A DNA stretch of 64,000 nt from contig OY365810.1 of assembly GCA_959347315.1 (NCBI GenBank), positions 25,386,604-25,450,603 of the forward strand, read 5' to 3'. The translations under genes and the position numbers were made by a program. The notes below the pieces were generated by a model. That model did no database searches and had not been told where the DNA came from. It saw nothing but the letters and a program-made list of their open reading frames with translations. Shown here piece by piece: positions 35,227 through 47,117 of this stretch (the first letter of the stretch is position 1; each line of letters opens with the position of its first letter). The DNA is from Bimastos eiseni (Eukaryota > Annelida > Clitellata > Crassiclitellata > Lumbricidae).

Positions 35227-36384
35227 TGTTTATTCAATGAACAGTGCACCCCAAGTTTTTCACAACCATCTGATGTCTTAACACAAATTCAAAGAACCAA
35301 ATGAGAATGTCAATATAAAATTATGTATTCCATAGGATCAGCATAAACAGTTTTATGAACAAGCATTTTCATCATAAACTGGTTTCTTAGTCAGGAGGAA
35401 AATTTTCAGAGGCAAGGGCAGTCTCAGGATTAAGAAAATGTCACAACTGCTTAAAGGTAATGGAACTCAATAAACATACATTAACAATCTATGTAACCAA
35501 AATTAAATGGATTTATGAAGTAAAAACATTTTTCAGAAAACTTTTAAAGAAGTACAAGTTCAAACAAACACAGTGTTGAATGTAATAGCTGTACCATTTT
35601 CTAGTCTCAGATGGCCTATTAATACAGAAAGGGAAACTATAAAGATGGCTAACAGCAGTTGACTCTTGCAGCAGCCTTTGCGTTTCAATGGTCTAAGTAG
35701 AAACTGTACCAGTTTAAGGAGTCACAGGTTAGCCTTGGATAGGAAATGAACCTCAGAAATAACACAATTCTTAGGCTGTCACTCATTAACTCTACACACC
35801 TTAAATACATTATTTCAAGCTAACATCTGGAACAAACTTCACTTAGTACACAGTAATGTCAAAACCAAACATTTAACCCATTACCATATAATATAACAGA
35901 GTTCACAAATGCCAGTGATATTTTAAAATTATTATTAGGATGAACATGTGTAAGTAGCTTCTTTGTACCATGCATCATTGTTAAAAAATTCCAATATGTT
36001 TAGGATCATAAATTTAATTCCTCATTAGGCTGTAACCACATCATATGGCAACTACATCATGCAACTTTTAGCACAGCAGTTTGTATGGCTTGCAAAAGTA
36101 CCATTGTAATAATGATAAAAATGTGCATTTATGACAATAATTCAATTTATAAAGATTGTTCGATGTAAGATATCAAAAGACAGATCATACATTTGCATGT
36201 TTCCGATTTAATATGAAGTCATATACTCAAAGTTTATATTCACGAGTTTATACTTAAAGATAAAGTTAAGATGTGCTAGGATTATTCAAATATGATTTAA
36301 CAGTTTTTATCAGTACAAGTATGAATGACAAGAGTTTTAAAAAAATGTTGATTTGTAAAACCAGTAACTTTAAAAAAAATAGCT

Positions 36385-36390
36385 TTTATT
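36385..36390 (-). terminator. Candidate ELAV polyadenylation signal
   Basis: TTTATT on the plus strand (AATAAA on the minus strand) lies about 240 bases after the ELAV stop. ELAV genes often have long 3' untranslated regions, so the AT-rich stretch 35000-36380 may also be transcribed. Confidence 0.35.
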
Positions 36391-36625
36391 TCTTAAGCCC
36401 AATGCATAAACAATGAAATGAAGCATGCAGGAGAAAATTTTAGTTACAGTGTAGACATTAAATGAAATTATTATTCAATTTTGAATGTCAATGTTCAATC
36501 TGTGGCATTCTGTGTCCGTGTGAACTAAAACAGCATCGTCAAAATCTCCATCAGTGCGTGGATGAAGTTTCAGAACATTCAACAAATAATTAATGTACAG
36601 TTCATTTTCTTTTGTTTTAGATAAT

Positions 36626-37801
36626 CTATGCTTTTGGGGTCTTAAAAGAGACCTGAAGCGGCTTTCCCGCATAATTGTAACCACTCAGGCACTGAATCGC
36701 ATAAGCGGCTTCCTCATAGTCGGGCATTGTAACAAATCCATATCCTTTGCCCATGTTCTTCTGGTAGTCCCAGATGACATCCACTTTCGTAACAGTTCCA
36801 TACAATGAAAACAGCTCAGACAGTTCTTCCTGTGTAGTTTGTGCACCAATATTGTATGCATAAACAACATATCCTTGCTCAGCCATGGAAGTGTTTCCGA
36901 GTGTAACAGGGATGGAAGACTCTCCGTAAGCTCCCTCAGCACCCATCGGATTATAGCGATGCCGAGTTGTAGATACTAGACTTCTCACTGGCCCTCCCCT
37001 TCCTCGGCCTCTCGGAATACCCCTCCCTCTCGGAATACCTCTCCCCCTCGGAATAGCCCTCCCTCGCGGAATAGCCATCCCTCTCGGAATACCACTCCCT
37101 CTCAGAATACCCCTCCCTCTCGGAATTTGTATTCGAGGAACTCGACTTACCAGACCAGCCTCAAATGGAACACTGTAACCACTATATCCACTGACGACCG
37201 TAGTATCGTAAGCATCATATTCATCCATCAAGGCCTCACTGTAGCCCGAAAACTTCTGAAGGAGCTCCTGTGGGGGTCTATTTTTGTCCTGCGCAAAGCT
37301 CACGGAAAGAGGAGCCGCACAGCCGGGTGGCATAGTACCATCCAGGGCCGTCATCGCGGCCTCTGCCTGATCTCGTGTGTGGTACAGAACAAACCCAACG
37401 CCTCTAGACTCCCCCGTCTCTCGACTTGTCAGAATTCGACACTGTATGATTGTGCCGTACACGGAAAAGAGTGTCTCCAACTCCTTCACAGAGCACGTCT
37501 TCGGAAGATTGCTTACGTACAACGTTGCACCCTTTATCTTTTCACCTTTGCGCGAGTATGCGACTTTTATGACTTTGTTCTGTAGCTGAGTTCCATTCAG
37601 CAGCTCGATCGCCTTTGAGGCGTCCGAGTCATTGACGTATTCAACAAAGCCGAAGCCAAAGCTATAACCAGTTGAGCGATCCCTGACGATTTTACAGGTT
37701 CTAAGCTCTCCGACGCTTGCAAACATCGACTCAAAGTCCTCATCTGCCAACGTCTGAGGCAAATAATTAATGATCAGCGTGTCTTTCTTAACATCTGACA
37801 T
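36626..37801 (-). CDS. ELAVL: ELAV/Hu-like RNA-binding protein, intronless, with an RG-repeat hinge
   Basis: This 391-residue protein has three RNA recognition motifs in ELAV arrangement: RRM1 (RNP2 LIINYLP 9-15, RNP1 SFGFGFVEY 47-55), RRM2 immediately after it (LYVSNLP 94-100, SRGVGFVLY 132-140) and RRM3 after a hinge (VYAYNIG 313-319, KGYGFVTM 352-359). ELAV proteins bind AU/U-rich RNA and control stability and splicing. The start is the ATG reading MSDVKKDTLI; the frame extends nine codons upstream without another ATG. The hinge (171-310) has five or more IPRGR/GIPRG repeats at 223-272, unlike usual Hu hinges. The coding region has no intron although most animal ELAV genes are split, suggesting retroposition. 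A splice acceptor may lie in the 5' leader (TTTTTGCTGTTTAG near 37900). Convergent with DDR. Confidence 0.92.
   Translation of the reverse strand: MSDVKKDTLIINYLPQTLADEDFESMFASVGELRTCKIVRDRSTGYSFGFGFVEYVNDSDASKAIELLNGTQLQNKVIKVAYSRKGEKIKGATLYVSNLPKTCSVKELETLFSVYGTIIQCRILTSRETGESRGVGFVLYHTRDQAEAAMTALDGTMPPGCAAPLSVSFAQDKNRPPQELLQKFSGYSEALMDEYDAYDTTVVSGYSGYSVPFEAGLVSRVPRIQIPRGRGILRGSGIPRGMAIPRGRAIPRGRGIPRGRGIPRGRGRGGPVRSLVSTTRHRYNPMGAEGAYGESSIPVTLGNTSMAEQGYVVYAYNIGAQTTQEELSELFSLYGTVTKVDVIWDYQKNMGKGYGFVTMPDYEEAAYAIQCLSGYNYAGKPLQVSFKTPKA
37000..37132. repeat. Coding tandem repeat in the ELAV hinge
   Basis: An 18-24-base unit close to CCTCTCGGAATACCCCTCCC repeats about seven times on the plus strand. 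It stays in frame and encodes the IPRGRG series on the minus strand, so length variation would keep the protein readable. Confidence 0.85.
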
Positions 37802-38036
37802 TGCTGTTGGCCTAGTTCTGGATTTCAAATATAGTCCTCTGAATGCTTTCCAACGTCAGCTGCTTTACGACACCAAGAGCGTGTCACACCAGTAGTTAAA
37901 ATCTAAACAGCAAAAATTGTACATATTTTAATACACCACAGACTTGTTACAGAATCGTAAAAAATCCTATGAACAACGTAATTAATAATACTATTAATTC
38001 ATAATGATTAAAAAAATGAAATCTTATATAACAAAC

Positions 38037-38712
38037 TAGAACTGTACCAATTGATCAGCCAGACGATTAATCGGGCCGATCATAGAGGTATCGGCAAGTT
38101 AATCAGCACCTATATTACAAATTATTTTTTTGCCAGCAACATCACTGGGTCTGTGAAGGACGGCATTTCGTTCCGTTCCCATATCGTGTCGTCGAGCCAA
38201 TGGCCTCTTCAGACCAGTGGTGACACCATCCAGTGTGCTAGTATAGACCGTGGGAACGTGTCAACAATAGATGTTGTGCAGAGTGAGTCATAGTGCCTGC
38301 TAAAGGTCAAGGAACGGTTGGCCAATTCAACAGAGAAACCGATGAACATACATTGTGGAGGCATGCCTAATGAATACATGCTAGCTGCCAATCAGATCTC
38401 CCCTGAAACATTTCAGTCACCTGAGACTAGATGGGTGGCTGTGAATTGGTCAGCCGTTCCTTGGCCTTTAATTATCCTGGGCAAAGTTTGACGGCGGGCG
38501 GTGTGTCTAATCTGTATTGTCTGCCTAGGATTAGTCCCCAACTACATGCATATGTCTCCTACACAGCAAGTGTTTTGCTAGTATCACAACAATAGGCAGT
38601 AGCAGTAGGTGTATCTTTTGGAAATGGACATCTTGGGAAACACGATGAAATAATCGGCTAAATAATATCGGTATCGACATAATCGGCAAAAAGGGATATC
38701 GGTACAGCTCTC
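38037..38712 (-). mobile_element. hAT-type MITE, copy 2 (676 bp)
   Basis: Same family as 17730-18403 in reverse orientation. Ends are TAGAACTGTACC and GGTACAGCTCTC, with a perfect 8-bp duplication TAACAAAC at 38029-38036 and 38713-38720. Inner landmarks CCCAAGATGTCC, TACTGCTACTG and TTGTTGTGATAC are shared with copy 1. Non-coding. Confidence 0.9.
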
Positions 38713-39183
38713 TAACAAACACGGTAGGAGACATAGAACCCAAATGAAGTCACCTATGTTATAAGGAATTTACATAAAACAAACGCCTTATAACACAATC
38801 TCATCATAAGATATTTCTTGATATGGGGTCCCACTACAATTTAGCACATAGAGTGCCTACACTGATTCCAGGTTCACAAAAAATTTTGGTCTGGACATTT
38901 ATACAAAATTTTCAAATCCCCAGTCAAATTTTACAATTCAAACCCTGGTTGAATGGTAACACACTAGAACAAAGATCAGAAGGACACAGGTTTGACACCT
39001 GCTAACTCCATATGATTCACTCAGCCTCATACTTCCTAGGGGAGACTGCAAATTTAGCAGTAGGCAGATGGCAGTTAAATTTGTCTCCTCTTAAAATTTT
39101 ATCATGTCACAACTACATCATGAAACCTTACTGCCACTAATACATCATAAAACAGCTTATCTGTGTATGAGTTTTAATTAATA

Positions 39184-39468
39184 AGGGCCCATCCACATAC
39201 TACAGCACGCAGCTAGGGTGTTTCGGATTTATGCGAAAATGTACAACGTTGTTAGCATTTTATACCTTCTTTACAGTCAAAAAATTTAAGCTGTGAAATA
39301 TGATGCCTAACAAAAGTAAATAGCCTACAGTAAAATAAATGTCTGATAAATGTCTTTAGCCATATATTGCAAGGGGGAGGGTTAGAGCTCAAATGTACGT
39401 ACGCATGGGGAGGGTCCATATATGCTTGCAAAAGGGGAGTCCGAAAATACGATTTTTTTCATATGACA
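39184..39468 (-). mobile_element. Harbinger-like MITE fragment
   Basis: Starts AGGGCCCATCCACATACTAC, matching the inverted end of the element at 41914-43594. Its interior (TAGGCTATTTACTTTTGTTA in reverse complement, CATCATATTT, CAGCTTAAAT) matches 42085-42135. The far end decays near TCCGAAAATACGATTTTTT. Confidence 0.6.
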
Positions 39469-39724
39469 AGGCAATAAATGAATATTAAATATAACAAGAG
39501 TTATAATAATAACCACCACACCAATTTTTAATACTTATAACAATAAGCATACCTAGAGTTGGTGCCTTTGTCAACAGATATATTATTCTGATAACAGTAT
39601 ATTACTGCAAAAATGTCAATAATTCATTTTTAATTTCCTCTGTAAGGTAATGTACATTATGAAAACAATTTTTTTGTAAACTAGAAGCTACACTGATGAA
39701 AAGGAATCAGTATATCAAGAACCT

Positions 39725-40050
39725 GGATTGATGATGAGATTTCTGCTTAAATGGAAGCGAAAATGAAAAAACAATTGCTTAAATGGAAGTGAAAATGATT
39801 AAAAGATTTCTACCCAAATGGAAGCGGGAATGATGAAAAGGGTTCCACATCAAGTAGAATTCTCATGTCTATCCAGCTTACGAATCTTTTATTCATTGCA
39901 TCTACCCCTTAAGAAGAACATCTTTCATCAATCCATCTTCCACTTACGACAGAATTTTTTGTCGATCATGCCCCTAGTTAAGCACAAGTCTTTTCATCAA
40001 TCCAGCTCCCAGTTAAACAGAATCCTTTTCATCAATCCGACTTTTACTAC
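39725..40050. mobile_element. Foldback-like element, copy A, with tandem-repeat arms
   Basis: The left arm is about three and a half copies of a 33-34-bp unit (TGCTTAAATGGAAGC, then GGGAATGATGAAAAG). The right arm has the reverse complement repeated about four times (CTTTTCATCAATCCAGCTCC, then AGTTAAACAGAATC). Only about 50 unrelated bases separate the arms. A second, larger copy is at 45718-46310. Confidence 0.8.
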
Positions 40051-41051
40051 CTTAACCTGATTTGCCATGGGGAATAATTTACGACACTATTTATTGACAT
40101 GGGTAATTTACAACGCATGTATACGCACCCCGATAATGCATGTTTGCTGTGTCCAACGCGCAAAATTTACTTTGACATGAGATGCAACAGTTACAAGAGC
40201 ACAACAATGTAACGAAGAAAGAAAATGGGCAGTAGGCCTAGTGGTGCAGCAGATAACCTGATTTACAATGTGACACGCACTTCCTCTTTCCATGACGAGT
40301 GCCTTCTTCAAAACCTACAGTTCTCGACTACCGAATGATGCTATTTTCAGATTTATCTACAAGATAAGTCGAGTTACTGCTTTCAATTTCCCACTAAATA
40401 GGGGACCCAGCACCGTTCCGCGGTTGTCTCAAACAACACACCCAAACACATACGAACACGATTTTCATCTTTACCCAAACTTGTAAACGAATCAAAACGA
40501 TGCAAGCTACGCGCGAAATTCATATTTTTTTAACGTTTTATGTAAGTATTAGATTGCACTTGCCAAAACATCATATTTTCACAAAAACGACGAAATTTCC
40601 GTTAACATGCCTTCTTGTTCAATGTCTTTACACGTAAATGGCGTGCACGGATTATAAATTGTGTAACTATGCAACCAGAATCAAACTTCTGTGAACGCCA
40701 TTATTGTGCTCCAAAATAATTCAACACAACTCTCTTAGGCTCTGACGATTCCCAATAGAAACAATCTATTGAAATCATATCTGCCTACCCTAATGCTAAT
40801 ATTCTCAGATGGTTTCATGTGCGCAGCCATCTGTGAATATTAACAAATGACCGTGTATTGTTCCTCTGTTGGTCCACTGGATATTTCGATGTGCTAGCTG
40901 CTGACGTAGGCATTGGTAGGCATTCAGTTCATACAGGCCTATGGGCTATGGTCAACCTAACAATGACTATTTACAACTGGCCCATCATATAACCATATAC
41001 ATTTTACATAGTGTGAGTCATTGACTATAGGCTACTAACAATGGCGATTAC
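40051..41051. other. Non-coding, nothing recognised
   Basis: No coding, RNA or repeat feature was identified, other than short A- and T-rich words. Confidence 0.5.
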
Positions 41052-41913
41052 CAGGGATGAGGTCTCGAGACCAAGACCGAGGTCTCGAGACGGTCTCGAG
41101 ACCGGAAAACTGCGGTCTTGGTCTTGGTCTCGGACCAACGGCCTTCGGATTGGTCTCCGTCTTAAATTAGCGTTCATGGCCATTTGCCGTATCTGAGCTA
41201 TTTATTTGATATTTGTCGATTATGTTCGATTATTAGCAAGAAGCATTTTTGTCAATTCAACATCTATTCAGGCAAACATTCTTTTCGATGATCCAACTTT
41301 TATTTCAGTAGGCTTATGATACGTAGGTTCAATGGGTTCATGTACTCGTTTTCATTCATTATCTACGAAAATTTATATAAATACAAACTCTGCTAATGTT
41401 ACTAGTCTATATCTGCAATTAGTTATAGAAATGATTTTCAAAACATGTGAAGTTATTTTATTTAGTTTAAATATTACGGCAGTTCAACAAGGGGCGCTCG
41501 CGACAAATGATCAACAATTGTTCACCAAATTCGTTTGGCAAAGTCGTTCAGCAGATTACCAAGACCCTGATAGTTATCTGGCTCCTTTTACAGAACATTT
41601 ATGTTTATTCTTTTCTTTGGGAATTTATATGGCCTAGTGTCAGAAAAGACACATTTTAGGCTCTGGTGCAGACATCAAACGCATATCATCCTTGTCATGG
41701 ATGCGTAATTAAATAAACTTATCACACATCAAACCGCCGAACACTAAGGCCATATCATAGTGAGCAAAAAATGTTGGAAGAAGGGCATGATCAAATTTCG
41801 GTCATAAATAAATAGTGACCCACTAACCAGATCAGTATGCATACATTGCACCGTCGTTTAGTGATAGGCATGCTAGAGAAAGTCAGATGGCAAGGTGATG
41901 ACTGAGTCCGATG

Positions 41914-43594
41914 AGGGCCGTTCCATATATCACGTACGCAAAAATCGGATTTTCGGATCCCTCCCTGTGTTGCACTGCGTACATTTCGTGGACCTCTTCC
42001 ATGCGTACGTACCTTTGAGCTCTACCCCAATTGTAAAAGTTAAATAGCTAAAAGCATCTATAAGAGATTGATTTTACCACAGGCTATTTATTTTTGTTAG
42101 CATCATATTTAACAGCTTAAATGTGTTAACAGTTATGAAGAATTAAAACACTAAGGGGCCGTTCACATATCATGTAACGCTCAAGGGGTAGGTGGGTGGG
42201 TTCCGGTTTTGTTAGTGTTATATTGTGTAGGGTAGGGGTAGGTTGAAGGTTTTGTTATGTAGCAAACCTTTTTCAGCTTATGCTATTTTGCGTGTTTGCC
42301 TGCCAATTGGAAATTTCATGAACCACGGACCTTCATTGCTTAATCGAAGTTCCCAATACGTTGTGAACCAAAACTAGCACCATTAGCTGCCACCTGGCGA
42401 ATTGATTTGACGTTCACTTATTATTTGTAAATCCACTTTTAACAATTTCCTGTTTACAATTCCCTGTGCATAGCTGTAAACTGTCTAAAATTCAATTCTG
42501 TGTGCTTTGTTATGATTCTGGTTTAAATCAAAATTAATTCACTCGAAATAATTATTGTGGTAGGCATTATCATGGTGTTTGATTTCATTTTCTATAGTAT
42601 GTGTAAATAGTTATGTTTGCTTAAATACCCAATTGCAGTTGTAATATACACGTTGTATACATCATACGCTATTAAATAGATACATGTAGAGTTGTACCGC
42701 GAACCTATCAATAAATAGTTGATAGTTCAATATTAAACCAATCCATTCTGTGTGATACTATAATGTTCATTTCTAGTGCAAAACAGGAGGGAAACTAAAA
42801 TGGTGCTTTTAAATAGTATGTACGTCACTAACATGTATCATCATGCTGCATTAGTAGGCCTATATGTAGATACATGTGACAATCGTCGACTACCCAATTA
42901 GTTACCGTGATTAATACAATAATCGGATAATGTAATCAATATAATAATTCGATTATTACGAAGCAGAGGAGCTCCATACATCCGGTCTAATCATCATTGG
43001 CGCGAGAGTGTACACAATTTTAAGATGGCATTTGTTTAATACATAGGGCCCTAGCTAATTTGGCGTATGATGATTTTTTACTGCAGTTCTTGAAATGGAT
43101 AAAGGCAATTATCTGAATCACTACTATTTAAGTGCTAACTAACATTGTATTGTTATAAAAGTTTCATAATTGTGCAATACAATAATGTCGATTGTATGTC
43201 TTATAACGTGCTTATAGACTGGGGTGGGGTAGGGGGCAGGTAGCATATCTGTTACATAATATTGGGGTGGGGGTCACAGCTGCTGTTATAAAACGTTGTT
43301 AGGGGTAGGGAGGTGGGCCAAAAATTGGGATTTTATGCGTTATATAATATGTGAACGGCCCCTAACAACACTTGCAATTTGAAACCGTTCTAATGCTATA
43401 AAAAAATTGATTAAGCAGGAATATAGTCTGTGATTAAGTTTACAGTTCTGATTTTCATATTCCGCATTGTGGACGTAATTAGACAATTATATTTGCGCAC
43501 GTACATATTTTCTGGACCCCCTCCTCCCGTACGCAAAATGGCCAATATTTGAAACCCCTCCCCTCGCTGCGTATGTAATATGTGGACGGCCCCT
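41914..43594. mobile_element. Harbinger-like TIR element, interrupted by another
   Basis: Ends are AGGGCCGTTCCATATATCAC with GTACGC, and the reverse complement of AGGGGCCGTCCACATATTAC with ATACGC. The real element is only about 470 bp, because 42155-43362 is a later insertion. The target duplication is not clear. Confidence 0.65.
42155..43362. mobile_element. Harbinger-like TIR element, nested, 1208 bp
   Basis: Ends GGGGCCGTTCACATATCATG and the reverse complement of GGGGCCGTTCACATATTATA are inverted repeats, flanked on both sides by TAA (42152-42154 and 43363-43365). A 3-bp TAA duplication and this end sequence suggest PIF/Harbinger. No transposase frame; non-autonomous. Confidence 0.75.
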
Positions 43595-43774
43595 ATTGAC
43601 ATTCGTTTGCGTTCAAACATACAAATCGTGAACAAGGCCGAACGTGCAAATTCACACGAGCATGATGACACGAAATAGTTGGAGCACCTAGCGAAAAAAA
43701 TTTAAACAAGACTTAGGCGATGAAATAAAATCCTACAGCTGCACGTTTTATCACCATCCTCTTGGGAGTGGACG

Positions 43775-43880
43775 AGGGAGTGAACCACATGCGGATGGCG
43801 AGCATCGAACCTGTGTCCATTATGTTCTTCATGCATGTGTTTAACCGTTCAACCTGCCCAAGTAATGGGTGGAATGGCCA
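43775..43880 (-). mobile_element. Possible tRNA-derived SINE head
   Basis: The reverse complement contains GCAGGTTGAACGGTTAAACA and, about 40 bases on, CAGGTTCGATGCTCGCC, which resembles an RNA polymerase III box B. The box A match is weak. Confidence 0.3.
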
Positions 43881-44589
43881 CTCATCATCTTTAGCAAACG
43901 CGATTCAGCCACGAACCCTATCAGCAGGTCGAGTATATCATGTATATTACCAAATGCGATTCATATCCAGTCAAATCAGAACAAATGTTTAGAATGTTAG
44001 TAAAATTTAGCCACTAAATTCAAGTCACAAATGAAATCAAATCAATGGCACAAAGCTCGATCGATACAAAAATGAAATATTAGTGCATCCATAACATCAA
44101 CTGAACAATGCGTTAGTTTAAACATAGCATTACAAAACAGTAAAATAGATAGCAGAAAATAATGATCAGTTAAAAAAAACTATTACAATAATTGTTATAC
44201 GCCTAACATCCATTACTGAATTATTGTGCATTGTGTAAACTTGTAAAGGTAGGGTGGCAGCTCGCTGTTAACCAATCTTGTTTTATGCAAAATAATTATT
44301 ATTTTAGGTGGGTGCTTTTTAAACTGTGCTGACACCTAGCGAATGCATGTGTAGCAGTTCCTTTTCGTTTGTATTCGTTAGGTGGCCGCGTTATTTTGTC
44401 GTCCACGAAGTTGATGAGAATAATTCGTCTTGTGCATTTTAGGACAAATGCCTTTTATTCTGTCGCCTTGTATGTTTTTAGGTTTTTGTTTTTCTGTCTG
44501 TGTTTATTATGTGTATGTATCGAACCACTGTAATCAGACAATTTTAAGTATTTGACACCGATGCTGCCGTGTGACTATCTTCACCCATT

Positions 44590-44845
44590 GTTGCCAATCA
44601 TCCTCCATCATCTGCCTCGGGATCTTTCACTCCTCGGGCTTTCCATTCCAAACTTAAGACTCGTCTGTTCAAGAATTCTTCCCCAAGTTGCCCCAACTGA
44701 TCTGATTCCCCACCTTTCACTTGTTGGCCTATATTACGCCCTGTCACGCTAACAGTCACTATTAACCCGTTGCCAACCCGACTCGGGCCTACTATTTGGC
44801 GAACGCTCATGATCATCACCTTCTACCTCTATTTTAAATAATACA
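44590..44845 (+). mobile_element. LINE 3' fragment
   Basis: A frame reads SASGSFTPRAFHSKLKTRLF and KNSSPSCPN before a stop. SKLKTRLF matches the LKT.LF block that closes CR1/L2-type LINEs. The tail is AT-rich. Confidence 0.6.
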
Positions 44846-44957
44846 ATGCCTAGCGAATTGAAGGCATGGACATCATGATGTCAATGATTGAAGGACTAGT
44901 CATTGCAACCTTATGGGGTAGCAAGAATCTATCACGCTTCCTGCTGCACTCGCGCCG

Positions 44958-45190
44958 GTGTGTTATTCTATTCTATTTACGGATTTATAGGTGCCTACAG
45001 CGCATCTCGCAGCACAGCCTAATAAGAGGCGTTTCCAGTGCGAAGAACCACTAGAGAAAAGAAAAGTCGTTACAGAACGAGCAGAAACAGTTGTGCTACT
45101 ACTAGATAAGATGGCAGCACGAGTCCCAGCAGGAAGGATGTTCCATAGCGAAGGGCCAACAGAAGCATATGCTGCAGGCACGATGCTCAA
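44958..45190 (-). mobile_element. LINE 3' fragment, minus strand
   Basis: The minus frame reads AAYASVGPSLWNILPAGTRA then VTTFLF, the usual C-terminal LINE block. The 3' tail on the plus strand is ATTCTATTCTATTTACGGAT, which also occurs as a lone tail near 62795. Confidence 0.7.
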
Positions 45191-45326
45191 GTTGTGGCAA
45201 TTCTAGACCGATCCAGTACTCTACGATCGGAAACGACAGCCGGCGGCCAACATGTAGGCATGGGCAAAATTAACTCAGCCTCTGGACACCTGTGCATTGC
45301 ACATCCATGTTCCATGGTACTAGTCA

Positions 45327-45717
45327 GAGGTGTAACAAGGCTTTGAAAAGTGGGGGAATATTTGTACAATATTGCGCGGTGCAAAAAATTTTTTTTGCCC
45401 ACCCCCACTTTTTGAATTTTGCCCACAAGAAATATAAAAAATGGGGGGGGGGCACAACTAATCTTAACAAAGGTCATCTTGAAAAGCCATTGGAGAAACA
45501 TAAAAAAGAACCGATTTGGGGAGCACACGGGAGGCAGTGAGCACTAAAACTGGGGAGGCATTGCCCCCAGTTTTGAAAATGGGGGGCCGGTGCCCCTCTG
45601 CCCCCCGCCTCATGATGAAGGTTCTGATGTCGTTCAAGACCAACGAGATTGAGGCCGGCCTCAAAGGCCTCAACCAGATGAGAGAGTACACGCTGATGAA
45701 GTACGTATACCGAAAGT
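45327..45717. other. G-rich element start and a coding-like segment
   Basis: CAGAGGTGTAACAAGGCTTT at 45327 looks like an hAT-type 5' end, but no matching right end was found. After G-rich runs, 45615-45717 reads VLMSFKTNEIEAGLKGLNQM and REYTLMKYVYRK before a stop. Its GC content and codon choice are coding-like, and GTACGT in the final part could be a donor. No family was recognised. Confidence 0.3.
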
Positions 45718-46310
45718 AATCATGCTTAAATGGAAGCTGGATTGCTGAAATGAAATATACCTAAATTTAATTGGGATTTTTGACAAAATATACATAAATG
45801 GAAGCAGGATTGACGAAAGAAAAATACCTAAATGGGAGCGGGGTTAATGAAACAAATATACCTAAATGGAAGCGGAATTGAAGAAATACTTAAATGGAAG
45901 CTGGATTTAGGAGACAATTCTGTTTAGATGCAATCACAATTGATGACAAGAAACCGAAGTCTGCTGAAGTAGAAGCTCGATTGCTGAAATGACTTCGGTC
46001 GGCATAAATGGAAGTTATTTTGATGAAAAGATTATACTTAAATGCAACCTGGACTGGCACCATAACAAAAGCGCGCAGTAAAATATCTTTCATCAGCCCA
46101 GCTTCTACTTAAGCATGATTCCTTTCACTTAAATTCAGCACCTATATACCTCGCTTACTTTAAGCATGTTTTTCTTTTTATCCCGCTTCCACTCAAGTGT
46201 AATGTATTTCATCAACACAGTTTCGTATTAAGCATAATTCTGTTCGTCAATATAACTTTTAATTAAACAAGATTTTTTTCTCTCATTAACCCAGCTTCGC
46301 TTGAAGCCAT
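45718..46310. mobile_element. Foldback-like element, copy B, with tandem-repeat arms
   Basis: The left arm (45718-45910) has five to six copies of a roughly 33-bp unit (CTTAAATGGAAGCTGGATTG, then CTGAAATGAAATATAC). The right arm (46080-46310) carries the reverse complement in about six diverged copies (CTTTCATCAGCCCAGCTTCT, ACTTAAGCATGATTC). The centre of about 170 bp differs from copy A. No coding frame. Confidence 0.8.
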
Positions 46311-46929
46311 AAAGCAATGATTATATAAACATGTAGATATATCGGTACAGCTTCTATTTCAATTGAGAGAGCATGACATTTGCAAGAAAATAGCTGTGAG
46401 CCATATATAATGCCAAATTAAGTTACGGTTTACCAAAGTTCGCAATACACGTATATCAAACAGAGTTTGATATATAAGTAATTAATTGTATATAAATTAA
46501 CTAAAATGGCCATTATAAAATGTGCTGCTTATAAATATATAACCTGGGTAAGTGATCAATCGGGGGAATGTCCGGGGGGAAATGTCTTAGACCCGTATTT
46601 ATTTATCATATTTGTTCATGGCTGATAAGTTGTTGGTTCTGAATTTATGTCAGCAGAGGCCTTGCTCAAGGTTCTCACACAACAAGAGCAGGGAGTATTC
46701 AACACATGGCCTCAACCCCTATCCCCTCCACTACAAAAGTGAGGCTGAAATGTCTCCCTGACTTACTTCAGAGTAATTTTTAAGCATGCCAACTGCTTTA
46801 AAGCGAGAAGTAGATGAGCTTTAACTAGCCATTCGCCCCTTTAGCGGAAAACCGATTATATTCGTCCTTAACAACTAACCATAAGATGACAAACCCTATT
46901 ATAATCATCCAATTGATGATACATACAAG

Positions 46930-47086
46930 CAGACATAAATTCATACATACATACGTACATACATACACACATACAGACATACATACAGACATGCATACAT
47001 ACATATATACATGCATACATACATACATATACATAATTATACATACATATACATACATACATACCCATACATACATTCACAAACAT

Positions 47087-47117
<31 letters not shown>

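Noticed and set aside
36626..37828. A 400-residue ELAV starting nine codons upstream
   Set aside because: The upstream position is TTG, not ATG. The first ATG in frame is at 37801, giving 391 residues.
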